Positions 1 to 7,500 of a DNA stretch of 12,191 bases are shown piece after piece. The notes below the pieces were generated by a model that saw only the letters and a list, made by a program, of their open reading frames with translations, was not told the origin of the DNA and did not search any database. Source of the DNA: Roseimaritima sp. Lineage in GTDB: Bacteria > Planctomycetota > Planctomycetia > Pirellulales > Pirellulaceae. Numbering within the stretch: the stretch's first letter is position 1; each line of letters opens with the position of its first letter. The translations under genes and the position numbers were made by a program. Where the stretch lies: assembly GCA_007124075.1 (NCBI GenBank), contig SLFV01000014.1, positions 1 to 12,191 on the forward strand, written 5' to 3'.

Positions 1-295
1 ACGGGCGAATTGGACGATCGATCAACCGACTGCTGAGCGTTTCCTTGGTCGTTGGCCGACCTTCGCGCTTTAAAAAACCGCCGGGGAATTTTCCGGCGGC
101 GGCAAAGCGTTCTCGATAATCGCATGTCAACGGGAAAAAATCCAAACCCGGACGCCCCGGCGAACTGGCCATCGCACACAGGACGACCGTCTCACCATAC
201 TGAACCAAAACCGAGGCCGCTGCCTGTTTCGCTAAGTGCCCCGTTTCCATCGACAACAGGTGCCGACCAATTTGCTTTTCTACTCGAACTTTCAC
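1..295 (-). CDS. pnp: Polynucleotide phosphorylase, N-terminal part (runs off left edge)
   Basis: PNPase is a trimeric 3'-5' phosphorolytic exoribonuclease that degrades mRNA and works in RNA turnover complexes. Only the first 98 codons are visible, all within the first RNase PH-like domain. Reading the minus strand from 295 gives [20 protein letters not shown], then a GETVVL stretch, [34 protein letters not shown] and [10 protein letters not shown], which are hallmark conserved blocks of bacterial PNPase. The chosen start is GTG at 295-293. The frame stays open upstream, but a purine-rich AAGGA lies 10 bases before the GTG and PNPases normally begin just before the KVRVE-type strand. An in-frame TTG seven codons earlier is a less likely alternative. 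The gene follows rpsO on the same strand with a 348-base spacer, the classical rpsO-pnp order. The identification is secure; the exact start is somewhat less so. Confidence 0.94.
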   Translation of the reverse strand, partial: MKVRVEKQIGRHLLSMETGHLAKQAAASVLVQYGETVVLCAMASSPGRPGLDFFPLTCDYRERFAAAGKFPGGFLKREGRPTTKETLSSRLIDRPIRP

Positions 296-422
296 TTCGT
301 CAATTTCCTTCAACCAACAATAAAAATTTGAAGCGGGAATAAATAGGTCTAGGCCTCAGACACCTGCTATACGAAGCAGTCTAACCGCCAGCTCTAACCC
401 GCAGTCCCCGGCACTGACCTTC

Positions 423-564
423 CCGACCAATCCTGCAATGGACAAACCCAAACGACATGCCCAACCAATCAGCAATCACTCTTAGCGACATGTTCGCGCT
501 GGCAAAACCAGAACGTTCGCATCGCAGCCGATACCTGCCCGACAGCCTCCCTCACCAACCAATC
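423..564. repeat. Three dispersed decamer copies, ccRaccaatc
   Basis: The decamer ccaaccaatc occurs exactly at 461-470 and 555-564, and with one change (ccgaccaatc) at 423-432. All copies point the same way and lie inside the rpsO-pnp spacer. On the transcribed strand they read GATTGGTTGG or GATTGGTCGG. The spacing is uneven (38 and 94 bases between starts), so this is not a regular array. They could be binding sites or chance in a CCAA-rich region; no function is claimed. Confidence 0.3.
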
Positions 565-567
565 GGC

Positions 568-627
568 CGGCAGCATCCCACCGAATCGACCGAGCGAGAG
601 AGACGCAAAAATGCTGCCGACTCGGTC
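568..627 (-). promoter_or_regulatory. Candidate structured RNA (interleaved stems) 3' of rpsO
   Basis: In the transcript of rpsO-pnp, arm A (GACCGAG, 627-621) can pair perfectly with A' (594-588) over 7 bp. Arm B (CGGCAGCAT, 619-611) can pair perfectly with B' (576-568) over 9 bp. The order is A-B-A'-B', so the helices interleave. They either form an H-type pseudoknot, with a 1-base first linker, 16 bases between B and A' and 11 between A' and B', or are two mutually exclusive hairpins. The element begins 16 bases after the rpsO stop. The 1-base linker across a 9-bp stem could be strained, so a switch is as plausible as a pseudoknot. The pairing is seen directly; function is inference by analogy with S15/PNPase control RNAs in other bacteria. 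Confidence 0.35.
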
Positions 628-643
628 TCGTGATAACGAAGGA

Positions 644-913
644 CTACTTACGAATCCCCAGTCGAGCGATGATATCAAGATACCGCTGCGGATCCCTCTC
701 TCTCACATAATCCAGCAATCGCCGACGCCGACTGACCAAACCTAGCAACCCTCGACGAGACCCATAGTCCTTACGGTGGGTACGCATATGTTCGGTTAAA
801 CCGTTGATTCGTTCCGTCAAGATCGCGATCTGAACCTCGGGTGAACCGGTGTCATCGCCCGCCTTGCGATTTTCGGAAATTACCGCTTGCTTCCGCTCTT
901 TGGTAATGGTCAT
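644..913 (-). CDS. rpsO: 30S ribosomal protein S15
   Basis: S15 is a primary 16S rRNA-binding protein of the small subunit; it binds the central-domain three-way junction and helps bridge to the large subunit. The product is 89 residues, the normal length for the family. It shows the expected N-terminal helix, then [16 protein letters not shown] (residues 21-36), [19 protein letters not shown] (39-57), the basic [11 protein letters not shown] segment (61-71) and a [13 protein letters not shown]-terminus. The start is the ATG at 913-911. The frame stays open for 80 codons upstream, but that extension resembles nothing and would nearly double the protein. The ribosome site is weak (GAGA about four bases before the ATG). 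pnp lies downstream on the same strand. A hairpin and an A-rich tract in the leader, and an unusual structure after the stop, could relate to S15 autocontrol, which is known in several bacteria. Confidence 0.98.
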   Translation of the reverse strand: MTITKERKQAVISENRKAGDDTGSPEVQIAILTERINGLTEHMRTHRKDYGSRRGLLGLVSRRRRLLDYVRERDPQRYLDIIARLGIRK

Positions 914-1209
914 CTGTTCTCGTTTCTTAATGCTTCCAATTTTTTTTTCCGACTGTAAAAACCAACAGTCTAACGCTACCGCCAACATTTGCAACGCCCA
1001 AAAATGCGACAACGGAGGCTTGTGCTTGCCAAGCCCTTCGGAGGGAGCCCGGTCGACCTTGCGGCTTCTGAGGAATATGAAGTCAGCGGTGCCAAGATCC
1101 TTCAGAATCGGGCTATTTGTAACATGCGATGCAATCGCTGCAAGCCGATTCATACGGGGTAGCGTGATGCAACCGGTACGGAAATTCGCACTGGCGTCCA
1201 GAGAAAAAG
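914..1209. other. Divergent intergenic region between rpsO and the efflux cluster
   Basis: This 296-base region must hold the rpsO promoter (minus strand) and probably the efflux-cluster promoter (plus strand). I could not find a convincing -35/-10 pair on either strand, which is common for planctomycetes. Visible structure includes a 6-bp hairpin at 951-970 beside a nine-T run (940-948). There is also a small hairpin at 1034-1045 (CCCT/AGGG), a competing one at 1017-1035 (GGCTT/AAGCC) that shares bases with it, and GCGAT/ATCGC at 1126-1138. Reading frames across it show no recognisable protein. Confidence 0.5.
940..970 (-). promoter_or_regulatory. Hairpin and A9 tract in the presumed rpsO leader
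   Basis: On the rpsO-coding strand GACTGT (970-965) pairs with ACAGTC (956-951) around an 8-base loop. It is followed by GG and nine A residues (948-940), ending about 26 bases before the rpsO ATG. It is not a Rho-independent terminator, because the tract is A rather than T on this strand. On the other strand the T run precedes the hairpin, so it is not a terminator there either. Leaders of rpsO often bind S15 for autorepression, and the known S15-binding RNAs differ between phyla, so this is a candidate only. Confidence 0.25.
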
Positions 1210-2811
1210 ATGTGTGCTGACCATTGCAGTCCGTTTGCCGTCATCAAAAGGCGTGCTAGCGGCAGGAGGAACGGAGCGGCCAGACGCTGGTTGTTTGCAT
1301 GGTTGCCTTGCCTTCCTGTTTTGATTGTGGGCGGTTGCGTTTCTGGTCGATCGGTTCCAGCGATGGATGACCCCATTGCCATGCTGTCCGAAGGTGGAAC
1401 CTGTGGCGAACTTCCGGAGACCGTAAACACCTCCGACCTTGCGGAAACGGCGCACCTGAAGCGACGCGTTTCTCCAGCGGACGAGTCATCGCCCCAACTG
1501 CGGCGCGATCCGTTACGCCTTGCTGTTTTACCTGCGGACACGTTCCGTTTGCCCGTACTAGCAACAACCACGGTGAACGCCCACGATCCGCCTTTCCGTG
1601 TGGTCACCCTTGAAGAAATCGAAAGAAACGCGCTTGCCAACGCTGCGTCAATCCGCTCTGCGCGGGCTACGGCCAGCAAAGCGGAGGGGTTGATGCGGCA
1701 AGTGGGTGCAAGGCCAAACCCCAATGTGGGCTATTCGGCACAGCAATTGGCCGACCGCAGCACCGACCAGCACACCGCGTTCGTGGAACAAGAATGGGTT
1801 CGTGGAGACAAATTGCGGCTTAACCGCGACGTCTTGCGGCACACCCAGCAGGCGCAGCAGGCCGAAACGTCGGTTCAGGAGTTTCGCGTCCTGACCGACG
1901 TCAGGCTGTTATTTTACGAAGCCTTGGCGGCGCAGCAACGACGCAGGGCAATCGACTCCTTTGCCCAGGTTGCCGGACGAGGGGTCCATCTGGCAGAACA
2001 GCGTCAAACCGCAGGCGAGGGTAGCGTTGTGGAAACGTTGCAAGCTAAAACGTTGCTTAGCGAAGTCTCCTTGGCGGCGGAACAAGCCGACATCGCGTTT
2101 CGAACCACTTGGGAGGCCCTGGCTGTGATTGCTGCCATGCCTCGTGAAACGCATGTGGAGCTGGAGGGTGCTTTCCCCGTTGCGGCCGCCGCGATCGAAT
2201 GGGAACGGGTTGCGGCAAACTTGATGGCTTCCAGTCCCGAATTGCAAGTTGCGAGGTCGATTGTCCGAGAAAAACAAGCCTTAGTGCGGCGGCATCGGGC
2301 TCAGCCGATTCCTAACCTGACCACATTCGTTGGTGCCGGTTATGATCGCGAGCAAGATCATGGGATGATCAATCTCCAGGTCGCTGCACCCTTGCCCGTC
2401 CGGAACAACAATCAGGGCAACATTTCCGCAGCTCACGCGGATTACGTTCGCGCATCTCAGGAGGTTGCCCGTATTATTCAGACGCTGGAAACTCGTTTAG
2501 CCCAAGTGGCTCGCGAACATCAAACGGCGGCAGCGGCCGTGCGGAAATACGAGGAGGAAATTATCCCGCAGCTCCAGCAAGGCTTGGAGCTTTCGGAGTT
2601 GGCCTATCAAGCGGGGGAACTAGATTTTTTGCAGGTGTTGGTGGTCCGTCGCGGCTACTACGAGGCATCTCTGAAGCTGATCGTTGCGCAGACGCAACTA
2701 GCGCAGGCGACCAGCCGATTGGACGGCCTGCTGCTGTCTGGCGGGCTAGCTTCCCCCGCAGACTATACCACCGGCGACAGCTTGCGTGGCTTTAGTTTTT
2801 CCGGACAGTAG
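1210..2811 (+). CDS. TolC/CzcC-family outer-membrane efflux lipoprotein
   Basis: This is the outer-membrane channel of a tripartite RND efflux system; a trimer would form the beta-barrel and periplasmic tunnel that accept cargo from the adaptor and pump. The 533-residue product starts with an Arg-rich n-region (13-26), a hydrophobic segment (27-42) and a lipobox-like VGGC with Cys43, so it is probably lipid-anchored. A polar linker (about 50-130) precedes two outer-membrane-efflux repeats. The first is about 131-310 ([24 protein letters not shown], then helix). The second is about 335-510 ([43 protein letters not shown], then [17 protein letters not shown]). The APLP..NNNQG and [13 protein letters not shown] blocks are typical of CzcC-type proteins. 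The start is the ATG at 1210; only a weak purine run precedes it. It is the first gene of a three-gene plus-strand cluster, 139 bases before the adaptor. Family is firm; substrate is not shown by this protein. Confidence 0.93.
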   Translation: MCADHCSPFAVIKRRASGRRNGAARRWLFAWLPCLPVLIVGGCVSGRSVPAMDDPIAMLSEGGTCGELPETVNTSDLAETAHLKRRVSPADESSPQLRRDPLRLAVLPADTFRLPVLATTTVNAHDPPFRVVTLEEIERNALANAASIRSARATASKAEGLMRQVGARPNPNVGYSAQQLADRSTDQHTAFVEQEWVRGDKLRLNRDVLRHTQQAQQAETSVQEFRVLTDVRLLFYEALAAQQRRRAIDSFAQVAGRGVHLAEQRQTAGEGSVVETLQAKTLLSEVSLAAEQADIAFRTTWEALAVIAAMPRETHVELEGAFPVAAAAIEWERVAANLMASSPELQVARSIVREKQALVRRHRAQPIPNLTTFVGAGYDREQDHGMINLQVAAPLPVRNNNQGNISAAHADYVRASQEVARIIQTLETRLAQVAREHQTAAAAVRKYEEEIIPQLQQGLELSELAYQAGELDFLQVLVVRRGYYEASLKLIVAQTQLAQATSRLDGLLLSGGLASPADYTTGDSLRGFSFSGQ

Positions 2812-2872
2812 ACAGTTCTTCGGGCGTTAGACAGCCTCTGCGTTCGCCTCCGAAACTGGAACCGAGTTTAGT

Positions 2873-2904
2873 AGGTTACAATTTCCCAGACGCGCAAGTA
2901 ACCT
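2873..2904. repeat. Perfect 7-bp inverted repeat upstream of the adaptor gene
   Basis: AGGTTAC (2873-2879) and GTAACCT (2898-2904) are perfect inverted copies around an 18-base centre. They lie in the 139-base gap between the outer-membrane factor and the adaptor. No T run follows, so it is not a normal terminator. It could be an RNA hairpin or a dyad operator; the 25-base centre-to-centre spacing of the arms would place them on one face at about two to two and a half helical turns. Function is unknown. Confidence 0.3.
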
Positions 2905-2941
2905 TGGGGCTTGATTGGAATCCTAACTCTTGACGTGCCTC

Positions 2942-2979
2942 ATTCACTAGATGACCCGATATTCACCAGATGACCCGAT
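2942..2979 (+). repeat. 19-bp tandem duplication across the adaptor start
   Basis: The unit attcactagatgacccgat (2942-2960) is followed at once by attcaccagatgacccgat (2961-2979), identical except for T2948 versus C2967. Each copy contains an ATG (2951 and 2970). Because 19 is not a multiple of three, these two ATGs are in different frames. Only the first, and the later ATG at 2978 which overlaps the end of the second copy, are in the adaptor frame. This looks like a recent slippage or duplication event at the translation start. Confidence 0.85.
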
Positions 2980-4456
2980 GCCTCAACGCTACCTTATTCA
3001 GATTTCACTGGCGGTCTGTTTCGCCACCATGGTCGTCGGGGTTTGGTTGGGATACCGGCATCGTGTCGGGAATCCACCGCGTCAGACGGAGCAACTGTCA
3101 ACGACAACCGTTTCTGGTGGACACGGCCACGGCCACGGCCACAGCCACGAACACAGCCACGGAGACGAACATGATCATGAGGATCACGTCGACATATCGA
3201 TCGCAGCAGCAAAGAATTTAGGACTTCGGATTGCACCGGTGCGGTTCAGTGATTATCAAAAAACACTGTATGTCCCCGCTGTGGTGATTGAAAAGCCGGG
3301 GCAAAGCGGGCTGACGGTGACCGCGCCAGCACAAGGGATCGTACGTGAAATCTTTCGCTTTCCCGGCCAAGCACTCAGCCCGGGTGATCGAATGTTCACG
3401 CTGCAACTGACCGACGAAACACTCGAGAGTGCCCAGTTGTCAATTCTGGAAATGTTAACGCGGACCACTGTCGCCCAGCGGGAACTGGCCAGGCTGGAAC
3501 CGTTGGCCGAAACAGGTGCTGTGGTGGGACGGCGCAAGTTGGAACTGGAATACGAATTAAAGCAACTCGCCTCCGAGCGTTCGGCTCGCCTGCAGGAACT
3601 GCGTCTGCGTGGGTTATCGCCGGAGCAAATCGACCGTGTCATCGAAGCACGTGAATTGGTCGGTGAAATCGATATCCATCTGGAGATTGTGGGGGAGAAT
3701 GACTCGCATGCCGAACACAACTTGATTTACACCGTCGAACAGTTGGATGCGTTTCCCGGCCGAGCGGTACGCAAGGGAGAGGAACTGTGTCACATCGCCA
3801 ATCATCATGAACTTTTCCTCCGCGGCGAGGCGTTTGAAACCGATTTGGACGCGATTTATCAACTGACGAAAAACGGCTGGACGATTACCGCAGAATTGGG
3901 AAATGTTGATTTCTCTGGCCAACCTCGCGACGTGATTGAGGGACTGGAAATCACTTACATCGACAATCATGTCGATCCCCAGACGCAGACATTCCCTTTT
4001 TATATGGCGTTACCCAATCAGGTGGTGATAGAGAACCATGATGCGTCTGGTCGCGTGTTTCGGTCCTGGCGGTTCAAACCGGGTCAGCGTGCGCACTTGC
4101 ATGTACCGGTGGAAACCTGGGGCAATCGTCTGGTCCTGCCGCGTGATGCGGTGGTGCAAAGCGGAGCCGAAACATTCGTGTTTTGGCTAGAAAACGCGTC
4201 GGATTTGGGAGATTTGTCCCATTTACAGGATCTCGAACCAGAGGAACTGTGGCAGCATTTGGAGAAGCTTCCGGAGTTTGAATTTGAACCGATCGCGGTC
4301 CAGGTCCTGCATCAAGATCAACGTCATTGTGTGATTGAGTCGTCTGCTGCGTTGGCGTCTGGACAATTGTTGGCGATGAACCAGGCGTATCAATTGCTTT
4401 TGGCTTGGAGAATGCAGTTCAGTGGCGGTGGCGGGCACCACCATCATGACCATTGA
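2951..4456 (+). CDS. RND periplasmic adaptor, CusB/CzcB-like, His-rich at both ends
   Basis: The adaptor bridges the inner-membrane pump and the outer-membrane channel and may hand metal to the pump. The 501-residue product has an N-terminal membrane anchor (about 14-36). A His-rich tract (57-79) follows with ten His, alternating with Gly, Ser and Glu. A CusB-like start (about 80-112, IAAAKNLGLRIAPV) precedes the first half of the lipoyl-like barrel-sandwich (TVTAPAQGIVREIFRFPGQ, about 122-140). An alpha-helical hairpin (about 155-240) then leads to the second half (about 265-290), a beta-barrel (about 290-400, with ITYIDNHVDPQTQTF and PRDAVVQSG) and an acidic insertion (416-446). The C-terminus is GGGG-HHHH-D-H (492-501). 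The start at 2951 is the longest. The ATG at 2978 (residue 10) is equally possible and lies right before the anchor; neither has a clear ribosome site. His-rich tails suggest binding of Zn, Ni, Co or Cu. Family is firm, substrate inferred. Confidence 0.92.
   Translation: MTRYSPDDPMPQRYLIQISLAVCFATMVVGVWLGYRHRVGNPPRQTEQLSTTTVSGGHGHGHGHSHEHSHGDEHDHEDHVDISIAAAKNLGLRIAPVRFSDYQKTLYVPAVVIEKPGQSGLTVTAPAQGIVREIFRFPGQALSPGDRMFTLQLTDETLESAQLSILEMLTRTTVAQRELARLEPLAETGAVVGRRKLELEYELKQLASERSARLQELRLRGLSPEQIDRVIEARELVGEIDIHLEIVGENDSHAEHNLIYTVEQLDAFPGRAVRKGEELCHIANHHELFLRGEAFETDLDAIYQLTKNGWTITAELGNVDFSGQPRDVIEGLEITYIDNHVDPQTQTFPFYMALPNQVVIENHDASGRVFRSWRFKPGQRAHLHVPVETWGNRLVLPRDAVVQSGAETFVFWLENASDLGDLSHLQDLEPEELWQHLEKLPEFEFEPIAVQVLHQDQRHCVIESSAALASGQLLAMNQAYQLLLAWRMQFSGGGGHHHHDH
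3125..3160 (+). repeat. Hexamer repeat (ggccac) encoding Gly/Ser-His pairs
   Basis: Three exact ggccac units (3125-3142) are followed by agccac, gaacac and agccac (3143-3160). Each hexamer encodes a Gly-His, Ser-His or Glu-His pair in the adaptor. The unit is a multiple of three, so copy-number slippage would change the number of His residues without breaking the frame. Confidence 0.7.
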
Positions 4457-4542
4457 ATTCAACGCGTTTTACGCCGATCAGGGACTCATTCGGAAATCAC
4501 TTTCCATTCGTAGCGGTAACACGACAGGCAGACCCAGGCTCC

Positions 4543-7500
4543 ATGTTATCCTTGCTCGTTGACCAATCGCTACGGTATCGCTTCTTGGTGATTTCTGCGT
4601 CGCTAGCGGTATTGATCGTCGGTGCGTATGTTGCCGCCAACTTACCGATTGATGTGCTGCCTAACCTTTCTCGCCCGCGCGTGGTCGTGATCACCGAATG
4701 TCTCGGGATGTCACCCGAGGAGGTTGAGATTCGCGTCACGATTCCGCTGGAAAACGCGCTCAACGGGGCCACCGATGTGTTGGATGTTCGGGCCACCAGC
4801 GATATCGGCTTGTCGGTGATCCAAGTCGAATTCGACTGGGGCCAAGACCTGTATCGCGCTCGACAAATCGTTCAGGAACGGTTGGTTACCGCGACCGACC
4901 GATTGCCGCCCGGCGTTCAACCGCAATTGGCTCCGATGGCCTCCCTGCTGGGGCAAATCATGCTGATCGGAATGTACAGCAAGGACGGCAGCACCGATCC
5001 GCTGGAATTGCGGACACAGGCCGACTGGGTCGTTGCCCAGCGTCTGCGGGCGCTGCGTGGCGTAACTCAAGTAATCACGATGGGAGGAGGTCGCAAACAA
5101 TATCAAGTTCTGGTCGATCTGCACCAAATGCACGTCTATGAAGTGACTCTGACGGACATCGAACAAGCTTTGCAGGATTCCAACCTCAACGTGACGGGCG
5201 GTTTTGTCAACGACGGTTCACAGGAATTACTGGTTCGTGGGCTGGGCCTGATCACCGATGTGGAAACGATGAAAAAGATTGTGGTCCGCCCCTCGACGCG
5301 ACGATCCGTGCTGCTGGAACAGGTCGCCGACGTTGTGGAAGGACCGCAGATCAAACGAGGGGACGCGTCGATCAACGGTCGCCAGGCCGTGGTGCTGACG
5401 ATCCAGAAACAGCCCGAAGCCGACACGCGTGAATTGACACAGCGGATCTTAGACACTCTGGACGAATTGAGAACCTCGTTGCCCTCCGACGTGGTCCTGC
5501 GTCCGACCTACGAACAACGCGAATTCATTGATCTGGGAATTAGCAACGTCGCCAGCGCACTGCGCGGGGGCGCATTGTTGGTGGTGATTGTCTTATTTGC
5601 GTTTCTGATGAATATACGGACGACATTGATCACCGTGATCGCGATTCCGATGTCATTGATGCTGACCGCGCTGGTGTTCTGGCAACTGGACATGGGCATC
5701 AATGTAATGACTCTGGGCGGGTTAGCGGTTGGTCTGGGAATGCTGGTCGACGATGCGATCGTGGGCGTGGAAAACGCTTACCAGCGGTTAAGATCCCGCC
5801 GGGACCCGCCCGGTGCCTCGGCGGCAGCAATCGTGCTGCAAGCCACACGGGAAGTCTTGCCCGCGATTGTGATCAGCACGCTGATTGTGGTGGTCGTGTT
5901 CGGGCCGCTATTTACCCTTTCGGGGATCGAGGGCCGTTTGTTCACGCCACTGGCGATCGCTTATCTGGTTTCGATTGTTGCCTCCACGCTGGTGGCGTTG
6001 ACGCTTACTCCGGCACTGGCGCTGGCCCTCCTGCCAAGGTCTTGTGGCCAAACAAGCAATCGTGGCGATGGTTTTTTGCTGCGGATTACAAAGGGGATGG
6101 CGACGCCGCTGATCCGTTTCAGCTTGCACCCCCTTGGTTTTTTCAGTTCCAGCCTGACGGCCGGTATCGCGGTCGCGGCGGCGGCGTTCGCGATGCTCGG
6201 AATGCGACGAGATTTTTTGCCGGAATTTGATGAGGGGGCCACGCAAGTCAACCTCTATACCGCTCCCGGGACTTCGCTGGAAACGATGCTGCGGGTCAGC
6301 CACTTGGCGGACGCCAAGTTCAAGGAGCTGCAGACATCGCCCAGCAACCCCAACGGGCCGATTGCGGACTTTACGTGCAAGTTAGGCCGCGCCGAATTGG
6401 ACGAACATATCATGGGGGTAAACGTGGCAGAGTACGTGATCACGCTGAATCCCAAGACCACGATCAACCGCCGCGAGATGATTAAACTGCTGACCGCTGC
6501 CGTGGATGATCTGCCGGGGGTCGAACACGAAATCGAACAGCCGATCGCGCACCTGATCAGCCACATGCTTTCCGGCGTGGCGGCCCAAATTGCAATCAAA
6601 GTCCACGGGGATGACTTGGATGTCCTGCGTCGCAAAGGCGAAGAGATTCGCCAGGCCATTGAATCGGTCCCGGGGATCGCAGATCCCTTTGTGGAACAAC
6701 AACAGATTGTGCCTCAACTGCGATTCGAACTAAATTACGATGCCCTGGCAAAATATGGGTTGACCGCGCGGCAGGTGACTGCGCTGATCGAAACCGCGAT
6801 GCATGGCCGCGTGGTCTCGCAGGTGACCGAAGGCCAGCGTTTTTTTGATGTGATTGTGAGGATGCGTGACGAATATCGGCTTGATATCGACAACCTGCAC
6901 CGCATGCCGATGGAACTGGCAGATGGCACACGGATTCCGTTGGGATACGTCGCTCGGGTCCAGCGCGGCGGCGGGCCCAATACGATCAACCGCGAAAACG
7001 CACGGCGGAGGATCGTGATTCGCGTCAATACCTTGGGCGGTGACCTCAGTGGCGTGGTTCAAGAGATTCGCCACAGGATTTCCCGTTCGGTCCCGTTTCC
7101 AGAAGGGTATTACGTGTCCTACGGAGGCCAGTTCGAAGCACGTCAGTCGGCACAACAAAACCTGCTGACCTTCTCGATTGCCTCGACATTGATCGTGATC
7201 GCAATTTTGTACACCGTGTTTCCAATGCTACGCCTGGTACTGCAGATTTTGCTGGCAGTCCCGGCCGCTTTCGTCGGTGGTGTGGCGGCTCTGGTCATGA
7301 CGAATCAATCGCTCTCGATCGCTGCCATCGTCGGGTTTGTTTCGCTTGGTGGGATTGCGACACGCAACGGCCTGCTGCTGATTTCCACCTATCGAAACCT
7401 GGGCAGCGATGCTGGGATTAGCGTTCCGTTGATCATTCAAGGTTCGTTGGACCGGCTGTCTCCGGTTTTGATGTCAGCGTTGACGACCGGTCTAGGTCTC

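Larger units (their letters stand above)
296..643. other. rpsO-pnp intergenic spacer, no gene seen
   Basis: This 348-base stretch separates the rpsO stop from the pnp start. Neither strand has a reading frame that resembles a protein; the short minus-strand frame here has no recognisable motif. It holds two interleaved inverted repeats (568-627) and three copies of a decamer (423-564), listed separately. I see no GC-rich hairpin followed by a T run in either direction, so pnp may be partly co-transcribed with rpsO. In enterobacteria this spacer carries a pnp promoter and a processed hairpin used for PNPase autocontrol; whether that holds here is unknown. Confidence 0.6.

Noticed and set aside
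52..342. 96-codon plus-strand open frame at the left edge
   Set aside because: It overlaps the minus-strand pnp start, whose translation matches conserved PNPase blocks. The plus frame resembles nothing.
364..379. Small CTGCT/AGCAG hairpin in the rpsO-pnp spacer as a terminator
   Set aside because: The stem is only 5 bp, with no following T run on either strand; likely chance.
940..970. Rho-independent terminator
   Set aside because: On the rpsO strand the hairpin is followed by A, not T. On the plus strand the T run precedes the hairpin, so the arrangement is wrong in both directions.
914..1153. 80-codon N-terminal extension of S15
   Set aside because: The frame is open, but S15 is normally about 89 residues and starts at [12 protein letters not shown] sequence. 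The extension crosses the leader hairpin and poly-A tract.
1113..1724. 203-codon minus-strand open frame
   Set aside because: It is antisense to the outer-membrane factor N-terminus and has no domain-like features; the plus frame has a lipoprotein signal and TolC repeats.
4427..4453. C-terminal HHHHDH as an engineered His tag
   Set aside because: The tail continues a natural adaptor frame. The tract is four His, Asp, His rather than six His, the codons are mixed, and the protein has a second native His-rich tract, so a vector origin is not supported.
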